The notes beneath the pieces are model-generated. The model was not told the DNA's origin. It made no database searches and saw only the letters and a list, made by a program, of their open reading frames with translations. 12,666 nucleotides of DNA, from assembly GCA_902783395.1 (NCBI GenBank), contig CACZRA010000041.1, positions 1-12,666 on the forward strand, given 5' to 3'. Source of the DNA: an uncultured Lachnospiraceae bacterium. GTDB lineage: Bacteria > Bacillota > Clostridia > Lachnospirales > Lachnospiraceae. Shown piece after piece: positions 6,600 through 12,666 of this stretch; the first letter of the stretch is position 1, and every line of letters begins with the position of its first letter. The position numbers were made by a program, and so were the translations under genes.

Positions 6600-8774
6600 A
6601 TGGATGAAAACAATAACTACAACAATTATAACGGCTACGGGGGAGGCCCCGGAGGCGGAGATCAGGGCAACGGCTACAACAGGGGAAACGGAGGCGGAAA
6701 CAACGGCGGCAGGGATCCCAGAAACAGGCAGACGATCTACATACTGATCATAGCCACGCTTATCACGCTTCTCGGAATGAGCTTCATGACGAGGGTCGTT
6801 TCCAAGTCCACGAATCAGGAGATAACCTACAGCCAGTTCCTTGAGATGCTGGATGAAGATCAGGTCGCGGAAGTAGAGATCACGGAAGACCAGATCAATA
6901 TCACGCCTAAATCCGAAGACGGAAAGGCGTCTATTCTGATGACCTATTACACGGGTATCGTGGAAGATCCCGATCTTGTTTCGCGCCTTGAGAAAGCGGG
7001 AATAGAGTATTCCCATAAGATACCGGACAGATCCAGCTGGATCATATCCACCATTATCAATTTTGTACTGCCCCTGGTACTCGTATGGGGACTGCTCACA
7101 TTATTCATGAGACGCATGGGAAGCTCCGGAGGAGGCATACTCGGAGTCGGGAAAAGTGCTTCCAAGGCTTATGTCACTAAGGACACGGGAGTTTCCTTCA
7201 AGGATGTGGCTGGACAGGAGGAGGCAAAAGAAAGTCTGCAGGAGATGGTCGATTTCCTGCATAATCCTCAGAAATATGTACATATAGGAGCGAGGCTTCC
7301 CAAGGGAGCTCTGCTTGTAGGTCCTCCCGGAACAGGAAAGACACTTCTCGCAAAGGCCGTTGCGGGGGAAGCGCATGTGCCCTTCTATTCCCTGGCAGGA
7401 TCAGATTTTGTTGAAATGTTCGTGGGAGTCGGAGCTTCGAGGGTAAGGGATCTTTTCAGCGATGCGGAAAAAAACGCTCCGTGCATCATATTCATAGACG
7501 AGATAGATGCGATAGGAAAGAGCCGTGATTCAAGATACGGGGGCGGTAATGACGAGAGAGAGCAGACGCTGAACCAGCTGCTTTCGGAGATGGACGGTTT
7601 TGATTCATCAAAGGGTATCCTTGTGATAGGAGCAACTAACAGGCCTGAGACTCTTGATAAGGCACTGCTTCGCCCGGGAAGATTTGACCGGAGAGTGATA
7701 GTAGATAAGCCTGATCTTAAGGGGCGTATCGACACACTCAGAGTTCATGCGAAGGACGTGAAGCTTGACGAGACAGTTGACTTTGAAGCAGTGGCACTCG
7801 CCACTTCCGGCGCAGTGGGATCCGACCTTGCGAATATGGTAAATGAGGCTGCGATAAATGCAGTAAAGGCCGGACGTCAGTACGTGAATCAGAAGGATCT
7901 TATGGATTCCGTAGAGGTGGTTTTGGTCGGAAAGGAAAAGAAAGACCGGATCATGAGCAAGGAGGAGCGAAGGATCGTATCTTATCATGAGATAGGGCAT
8001 GCTCTGGTCTCCGCTCTGCAGAAAAATTCCGAGCCGGTACAGAAGATAACAATTGTTCCCCGTACAATGGGAGCTTTAGGTTATGTAATGAACGTTCCCG
8101 AGGAGGAGAAATACCTGAATACACAGGCTGAGCTTCATGCTCTGCTTGTAGAAACCCTGGGCGGACGGGCCGCGGAGGAGATAGTATTTGATACAGTTAC
8201 GACCGGTGCCGCAAACGATATAGAAAAAGCCACAAAGACCGCAAGGGCAATGGTTACCCAGTACGGAATGAGCAAGAAGTTCGGACTGATGGGGCTTGAG
8301 ACAATACAGGATCAGTATCTGGAGGGCAGGACAGTTATGAACTGCTCCGATGAGACTGCTGCCGCCGTGGATGAAGAAGTAATGAAGATCCTTAAGGAGG
8401 CATATAAGGAAGCCAAGTCTTTACTTAAAGAAAACAGAGCCCTGCTCGATAAGCTGGCCCGGTTTCTGATCGAAAAGGAAACGATCACAGGTAAGGAATT
8501 CATGGAGATCTACCGCAAAGAAAAAGGGCTGAGCGAGGAAGAGACATCCGGGGCAGGCAGGGAACGAATAGCCATGAAGGGCGTAAAGGATAAAGAAACC
8601 GGGCATTCATTTGAGGTCGAGATCAATGATGATACTCCTGCCAGTACTGATCATAAGCCACAGGTTCAGCTGCCAGCTGCTCCTTACGACGGAATGGGAG
8701 CTGTAGTGCGGGGCAGGAAGGACAGTGTTTCAAATCCCGAATATTCCGACAGGAGGGAGAATGAGCAGCAATAA
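6600..8774 (+). CDS. ftsH: ATP-dependent zinc metalloprotease FtsH
   Basis: This is a membrane-anchored AAA+ protease that extracts and degrades misfolded membrane and regulatory proteins. From ATG 6600 it has 724 residues: an Asn/Gly-rich cytoplasmic leader (1-44), helix one (about 45-64), an extracytoplasmic domain, helix two (about 146-169), and the AAA+ domain. Walker A GPPGTGKT is at 241-248, pore loop FVG near 274-276, Walker B IIFIDE ending at D300/E301, and the second region of homology ATNRPETLDKALLRPGRFDRR at 344-364 with R358 and R361 as arginine fingers. The zinc site is HEIGH (463-467) with D540 (TTGAANDIEKAT) as likely third ligand. A tail of about 75 polar residues makes it longer than the usual 600-650. 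The frame is open back to TTG 6516 inside the GH120 gene, but ATG 6600 gives a family-like N-terminus. The end overlaps glgX by 14 nt. Confidence 0.95.
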   Translation: MDENNNYNNYNGYGGGPGGGDQGNGYNRGNGGGNNGGRDPRNRQTIYILIIATLITLLGMSFMTRVVSKSTNQEITYSQFLEMLDEDQVAEVEITEDQINITPKSEDGKASILMTYYTGIVEDPDLVSRLEKAGIEYSHKIPDRSSWIISTIINFVLPLVLVWGLLTLFMRRMGSSGGGILGVGKSASKAYVTKDTGVSFKDVAGQEEAKESLQEMVDFLHNPQKYVHIGARLPKGALLVGPPGTGKTLLAKAVAGEAHVPFYSLAGSDFVEMFVGVGASRVRDLFSDAEKNAPCIIFIDEIDAIGKSRDSRYGGGNDEREQTLNQLLSEMDGFDSSKGILVIGATNRPETLDKALLRPGRFDRRVIVDKPDLKGRIDTLRVHAKDVKLDETVDFEAVALATSGAVGSDLANMVNEAAINAVKAGRQYVNQKDLMDSVEVVLVGKEKKDRIMSKEERRIVSYHEIGHALVSALQKNSEPVQKITIVPRTMGALGYVMNVPEEEKYLNTQAELHALLVETLGGRAAEEIVFDTVTTGAANDIEKATKTARAMVTQYGMSKKFGLMGLETIQDQYLEGRTVMNCSDETAAAVDEEVMKILKEAYKEAKSLLKENRALLDKLARFLIEKETITGKEFMEIYRKEKGLSEEETSGAGRERIAMKGVKDKETGHSFEVEINDDTPASTDHKPQVQLPAAPYDGMGAVVRGRKDSVSNPEYSDRRENEQQ

Positions 8775-10842
8775 ATTCAGGTATGTGGATATCCACATGG
8801 AGCCCCTTGATATCATCAATGATTTTGAGGTCCGCCCCGGTCTTTACAGTCTGAACGGAGCGACCGCCATCCCTACCGGTGTCAATTTTACGATACATTC
8901 TCATCAGGCGACATCGGTAGAGCTTCTTCTTTTTCATTCCGAGGAAAAGGAACCCTTCGGAGTGATACCTTTTCCTGAAGATTATAAAATAGGCAACGTA
9001 TATTCGATGATAGTTTTTGATCTCGACATAGAGGATATTGAATATGCGTACAGGATAGACGGACCAAACGATCCGTCAAAGGGGCTGATATTTGATAAGA
9101 CCAAGATCCTGCTGGATCCGTATGCAAGAGCGGTTACAGGGCAGGCTGACTGGGGAACCCCCACGGATTACGTATATCATGCGCGTGTCGTAAGGGATAA
9201 TTTTGACTGGAGCAACAGCAAGCAGATACTCACCCCCACGGAGGATCTCATCATATATGAGATGCATGTAAGGGGGTTTACAAGGGACCGTTCCAGCGGA
9301 GTGAAGCATCCCGGTACCTTTGATGCCATAAGGGAGAAGATTCCCTACCTTAAGGATCTGGGTGTTACGGCAGTGGAGCTTATGCCAATTTTTGAATTTG
9401 ACGAGATGCTTTCCAGACGGGATTTTTACGGCAGGGATCTCATGGATTACTGGGGATACAATACGGTCTGCTTCTTTGCGCCCAATACAAGCTATGCCTC
9501 CACAAGAGAGCACAATCATGAAGGCGATGAGCTGAAATCCATGATAAGGTCTTTGCACGAGAACGGAATAGAGGTATTTCTTGACGTCGTTTTCAACCAT
9601 ACTGCGGAAGGAAACGAGCAGGGACCGTGTTTTTCTTTCAAGGGAATAGACAATAACATATATTACATGCTCACACCCGAAGGCTATTATTATAATTTTT
9701 CGGGATGCGGCAATACGCTTAACTGCAATCATCCTATCGTACAGCAGATGATAACCGAATGCTTAAGATACTGGGTCACAAATTACAGGGTGGACGGCTT
9801 CAGGTTCGATCTTGCGACCATACTCGGCCGGAACGAAGACGGATCACCAATGAGCAAACCGCCTCTTTTGCAGGAGCTTGCTTTTGATCCGATACTCGGG
9901 ACGGTCAAGCTCATAGCGGAAGCCTGGGATGCGGGGGGAATGTACCAGGTGGGTTCTTTCCCTTCATGGAACCGGTGGATGGAGTGGAACGGAAGATACA
10001 GAGATGACATGAGGGCATTCCTGAAAGGTGATAACGGAAAGGCAGAAGCAGCTGCCAGAAGGATTACGGGGTCGCCGGATCTCTATGATCCCGAGGTGAG
10101 AGGTTTTACCGCCTCGGTCAATTTCCTTGACTGCCATGACGGATTCACGCTTCATGATCTTTATTCCTATAACGAGAAGCATAATGAGGACAATGACTGG
10201 GGCGGAACGGACGGTGATGACCACAATCTCTCCTGGAACTGCGGACATGAGGGAGAGACCACGGACAAAGAGGTCCAGTGTCTGAGAGACCGGATGATAA
10301 AGAATGCGTTTGCATGTCTTATGGTAAGCCGCGGTGCTCCCATGTTTTTCATGGGAGATGAATTTGGTAATTCACAGGGAGGCAATAATAATGCTTACTG
10401 TCAGGACAATAATATTTCCTGGCTCAACTGGGATGACCTTAAGACTAATAAAAAGCTGTTCCAGTTTTTTAAGTATATGATAAGGTTCAGAAAAGACCAC
10501 CCTGCGATAAGAAAGCGTCTTGAGCCGTCGAAAACCGGATTTCCGGAGATATCCTGTCACGGGGCATCACCCTGGACTCCGGATTATGCCGAGGACAGTC
10601 ATTATATGGGGGTCATGTTCACGGGCTCCTATGACAGGAGCAAGCCCGACGATATAGTCTATATAGCGGTAAATACTTACTGGGGTGAAGTGGATATAAC
10701 ACTTCCCGTGCTTCCTATGGGGATGCACTGGCATATGACCGTGGATACCTTTGAAAAGGAGCCGGTATATAAGGATCCTCCGGAGGTGAACGGGGTAATA
10801 AAGTTATATCCAAGATCAGTAAAGCTTTTTATAGCATTATAA
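8761..10842 (+). CDS. glgX: Glycogen debranching enzyme GlgX / isoamylase-type GH13
   Basis: The 693-residue protein hydrolyses alpha-1,6 branch points of glycogen or limit dextrins in the cytoplasm. An N-terminal CBM48-like beta domain (about 23-123, GLYSLNGATAIPTGVNFTIH onward) precedes a GH13 barrel. The four GH13 regions are present: DVVFNHT (275-281), DGFRFDLATILGR (345-357, nucleophile D350), LIAEAWDAGG (384-393, acid/base E387) and LDCHDGFTLHD (456-466, transition-state D460). DYWGYNT near 229-235 and GNNNAYCQDNNISW are typical of the isoamylase/GlgX subfamily. A C-terminal beta domain ends the protein. ATG 8761 follows AGGAGG at 8751-8756 and gives a normal N-terminus; the frame extends 12 codons upstream inside ftsH. 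The start overlaps the ftsH end by 14 nt, so the genes are coupled. No other glycogen gene is in the window. Confidence 0.93.
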   Translation: MSSNKFRYVDIHMEPLDIINDFEVRPGLYSLNGATAIPTGVNFTIHSHQATSVELLLFHSEEKEPFGVIPFPEDYKIGNVYSMIVFDLDIEDIEYAYRIDGPNDPSKGLIFDKTKILLDPYARAVTGQADWGTPTDYVYHARVVRDNFDWSNSKQILTPTEDLIIYEMHVRGFTRDRSSGVKHPGTFDAIREKIPYLKDLGVTAVELMPIFEFDEMLSRRDFYGRDLMDYWGYNTVCFFAPNTSYASTREHNHEGDELKSMIRSLHENGIEVFLDVVFNHTAEGNEQGPCFSFKGIDNNIYYMLTPEGYYYNFSGCGNTLNCNHPIVQQMITECLRYWVTNYRVDGFRFDLATILGRNEDGSPMSKPPLLQELAFDPILGTVKLIAEAWDAGGMYQVGSFPSWNRWMEWNGRYRDDMRAFLKGDNGKAEAAARRITGSPDLYDPEVRGFTASVNFLDCHDGFTLHDLYSYNEKHNEDNDWGGTDGDDHNLSWNCGHEGETTDKEVQCLRDRMIKNAFACLMVSRGAPMFFMGDEFGNSQGGNNNAYCQDNNISWLNWDDLKTNKKLFQFFKYMIRFRKDHPAIRKRLEPSKTGFPEISCHGASPWTPDYAEDSHYMGVMFTGSYDRSKPDDIVYIAVNTYWGEVDITLPVLPMGMHWHMTVDTFEKEPVYKDPPEVNGVIKLYPRSVKLFIAL

Positions 10843-10852
10843 GGAAAACGCC

Positions 10853-11512
10853 ATGCCTGATGTAGTCATAATGAAAGAAATAAAAGGACTTAATGAAACA
10901 TACGCTGAGGAAAACCGGGAAAAATTCGCAGCCGATAATGTATTGGCTGTAAATATAATGGGAGCGCCCGGTGCCGGAAAGACATCATTTCTGATGGCGC
11001 TCTGTGATAAGCTGAAGGCTCGCGGTATACGTTCTGCGGTGATAGAGGGGGATCTGTATTCTACGATAGATACGGAAGAGTTTGCAAACGCAGGTTACAG
11101 ATCACTGCAGATAAATACCGAGGGGGAATGTCATATAGATGCAAATGTCATAAGACAGGGCTACGACAGACTTGGATTCAGGGATGGAGTCGTATTTATT
11201 GAGAATGTGGGAAATCTGATCTGTCCTGCGGAATTTGATCTGGGAGAAGGACTCAGGATCATCACGGCTTCGGTCCCGGAGGGAGATGATAAGCCGTATA
11301 AATACATACCGATGTATTCGTATGTGGACGTGGTAGTACTGACAAAATGCGATCTTAAGGAAGCCGTGGGGTTTGACACGGAGTATTTTACAAGGGGACT
11401 GAGGGCGCTTAACGAAGCGCCGGTGTTTGAGACCTGTGCTAAGGCTCCGGCTGATTCATGGGGCGTGGATGAGGTAGCAGATCTTGTAGAAGCAAAGTAT
11501 AAGAGTATCTGA
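10853..11512 (+). CDS. hypB: HypB-type nickel-insertion GTPase
   Basis: This 219-residue SIMIBI-class GTPase resembles HypB, which with HypA delivers nickel to [NiFe]-hydrogenase. Walker A is GAPGAGKT (37-44). The dimer-interface metal site is preserved as C93-H94 (INTEGECHIDA) and C124 (ENVGNLICPAEFDLGE), followed by the family segment SVPEGDDKPYKY. The guanine-recognition motif is TKCD (164-167) instead of the common NKxD, a tolerated variant. The protein lacks both the N-terminal CCGCGC-type nickel motif and the His-rich stretch seen in some HypB proteins. AAGGA, overlapping the glgX stop, is the likely ribosome binding site, 10 nt after glgX. No hypA, hydrogenase or urease gene is visible here, so the client metalloenzyme must be encoded elsewhere. 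UreG is less likely because the CH and VGNLICP pattern is HypB-specific. Confidence 0.9.
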   Translation: MPDVVIMKEIKGLNETYAEENREKFAADNVLAVNIMGAPGAGKTSFLMALCDKLKARGIRSAVIEGDLYSTIDTEEFANAGYRSLQINTEGECHIDANVIRQGYDRLGFRDGVVFIENVGNLICPAEFDLGEGLRIITASVPEGDDKPYKYIPMYSYVDVVVLTKCDLKEAVGFDTEYFTRGLRALNEAPVFETCAKAPADSWGVDEVADLVEAKYKSI

Positions 11513-11530
11513 ACGCCTTAGATCTGATTT

Positions 11531-12202
11531 TTGGAGAAGGTTTTGGAGGACTGGGAGTTCTTTTTGCGTAAAGCAATCTTTTCTGATTTCCTGAGGGATA
11601 AGCACCGCGAAGCGCAGGAAAAGATGAGTGAGCTTATTATCAGGAAAAACGGTGGAAAGCTCTATCGTTATCGTCCGCTGGACGATGCTGAGGTGGAGCT
11701 TATTCGTAATGGAAATATCTATTTCTGCAGGGCTGTGCGCTTTGAAGGTGCCGGGGATGTCGTCATGAGATTCCGAAGTTATCTTTCCTGCTTTACCGAT
11801 GATCTGAAAAGCGAGGCCATGTGGTATAAATATGCGGATCAGAATGCCGGCATCTGTCTGGAGTATAATTTTGAGGATATGCAGAAGTTTGCCGAGAAAA
11901 ATGATCTGGTCCTTCTTCCCGTGATCTACGACGATGAGGAGCATGAAGAGCTCGGAGGTACGGTGGGTAATGTCCTGTCAATGATGACAAAGAGCACAGA
12001 TACCGCAGCGGAGTTTGAATGGAGATTGTGGAAATATGACAGGATGAGCTCTGATATCGGGAAGATCCTGTCAGGTGTTCACCCCAGGAAGGTCCATTTC
12101 GGGGAGATGGCAAGTCTTGATTCGGGAGTAAGCCGGGAGCTGTCAAGGATCTGTGAGGAGAAGAATATCGAGATCCAGATAAAGGAAAGGAGTTTATTCT
12201 GA
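11531..12202 (+). CDS. DUF2971-like protein, compact form
   Basis: The 223-residue protein has the hallmarks of the DUF2971 family, whose function is unknown: KLYRYRPLDDAEVELIRNGN with IYF (43-65), SCFTDD (86-91), AMWYKYADQNAGICLEYNF (96-114) and PVIYDD (130-135), followed by a FEWRLWKYD helix (162-170) and a C-terminal PRKVHFG strand. It is soluble with no membrane segment. The usual FNDPFD motif is absent: RFEGAGD stands in its place and only a few residues separate it from SCFT, where relatives usually have tens of residues. The start is uncertain. TTG 11531 is the first possible codon after an in-frame stop at 11525 but lacks a ribosome binding site; TTG 11564 has GGGAG with a 6-nt spacer; ATG 11624 has AGGA but would remove a family-like WEFFLRKAIF segment. 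It lies 18 nt after hypB. Confidence 0.75.
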   Translation: MEKVLEDWEFFLRKAIFSDFLRDKHREAQEKMSELIIRKNGGKLYRYRPLDDAEVELIRNGNIYFCRAVRFEGAGDVVMRFRSYLSCFTDDLKSEAMWYKYADQNAGICLEYNFEDMQKFAEKNDLVLLPVIYDDEEHEELGGTVGNVLSMMTKSTDTAAEFEWRLWKYDRMSSDIGKILSGVHPRKVHFGEMASLDSGVSRELSRICEEKNIEIQIKERSLF

Positions 12203-12203
12203 G

Positions 12204-12666
12204 ATGACGGAAAATATGACACTGCTTATTATGGCTGCCGGCATGGGAAGCCGTTACGGCGGTATGAAGCAGATAGATCATGTGGATGAAGAGGGTGACA
12301 AGATTCTGGATTTTTCCATATATGATGCCATACAGGCAGGCTTTAACAAGGTTGTATTTGTAATAAAGCATGAAAATCTCGATGTTTTCCGAAAAGAGCT
12401 GGGAGATAAGCTTGAAGGCCATATCAGGATTGAGTATGCTTTTCAGGATCTTGAAGGCATACCTGAGGGCTTTTCCGTACCTGAGGGAAGGGAAAAACCG
12501 TGGGGAACAGCTCATGCCGTTCTGTCTGCAAAAGAACTGATAGATGAGCCGTTTGCCGTTATAAACGCTGATGATTTTTACGGAAGGGATGCCTTCAGAC
12601 AGGCTTATTCCTATCTTAAGAATGCTGAAAGGGGGCATTATGCTTCGGTTGCCTATGAGCTTAAGA
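12204..12666 (+). CDS. Nucleotidyltransferase family protein (N-terminal part)
   Basis: The frame starts one base after the DUF2971 stop and runs off the right edge, giving 154 complete codons. The N-terminus TLLIMAAGMGSRYGGMKQID (6-25) is the nucleotide-binding loop of the NTP_transferase fold, with the conserved GxGxRxxxxK pattern (R17, K22). Also visible are PEGREKPWGTAHAV (93-106) and VINADDFYG (119-127), where D123/D124 sit at the metal-binding position of this fold. Such proteins transfer a nucleotide to sugar-1-phosphates or related phosphates; UTP-glucose-1-phosphate-like uridylyltransferase is plausible but the substrate cannot be read from half the protein. AAAGGAG at 12186-12192, inside the preceding gene, is a good ribosome binding site for ATG 12204, with an 11-nt spacer; ATG 12216 is an alternative start. 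Coupled translation with the DUF2971 gene is likely. Confidence 0.88.
   Translation, partial: MTENMTLLIMAAGMGSRYGGMKQIDHVDEEGDKILDFSIYDAIQAGFNKVVFVIKHENLDVFRKELGDKLEGHIRIEYAFQDLEGIPEGFSVPEGREKPWGTAHAVLSAKELIDEPFAVINADDFYGRDAFRQAYSYLKNAERGHYASVAYELK

Noticed and set aside
6501..7016. 171-residue minus-strand open frame over the ftsH promoter and N-terminus
   Set aside because: The apparent Val/Ile-rich stretch is the reverse complement of the Asn/Gly-rich codons of FtsH, not a real membrane segment.
9076..9732. 218-residue minus-strand open frame inside glgX
   Set aside because: Entirely opposite the conserved GH13 catalytic core, with no recognisable domain.
11793..12638. 281-residue minus-strand open frame across the DUF2971 and nucleotidyltransferase genes
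   Set aside because: It spans two plus-strand genes and their junction, and both of those show clear family motifs; no motif is seen in the antisense translation.

Overview
The window looks like a chromosomal segment of a Gram-positive anaerobic Firmicute, most likely a plant-polysaccharide-degrading member of the Lachnospiraceae (Butyrivibrio/Roseburia-like). This is inferred from gene content, purine-rich AGG/AGA/ATA codon use, strong AGGAGG-type ribosome binding sites and protein resemblance. Genus cannot be fixed from the sequence alone. No RNA gene, insertion sequence, prophage or CRISPR array is visible.

Left half (1-6553) is a xylo-oligosaccharide utilisation locus. It holds the C-terminal end of a sugar-binding lipoprotein-type protein, two CUT1-family ABC permeases, a convergently placed AraC-family regulator on the minus strand, a divergently transcribed cytoplasmic GH43 glycosidase, and a 668-residue beta-helical protein that I assign to GH120 beta-xylosidases. 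Neither glycosidase has a signal peptide. The expected flow is therefore: binding protein and permeases import short (arabino)xylo-oligosaccharides, powered by an ATPase encoded elsewhere, and GH43 plus GH120 trim them to monosaccharides inside the cell. The AraC protein probably senses a sugar and acts at the 116-bp divergent region, which carries an 8-bp inverted repeat.

Right half (6600-12666) is a tightly packed plus-strand gene run of mostly housekeeping type: ftsH (membrane AAA+ zinc protease), glgX (GH13 debranching enzyme, start overlapping the end of ftsH), hypB (nickel-insertion GTPase), a compact DUF2971 protein, and the start of a sugar-phosphate-type nucleotidyltransferase that runs off the window. 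Spacing is from a 14-nt overlap to 18 nt, so these are probably co-transcribed from a promoter just in front of ftsH. That promoter lies so close to the ftsH ATG that the message may be leaderless.

I did not find evidence for a wholly new system. The most unusual points are the candidate leaderless ftsH start, the compacted DUF2971 protein, an inserted loop between the two catalytic residues of the GH120 enzyme, the paired hairpins between binding-protein and permease genes, and the divergent operator-like repeat.
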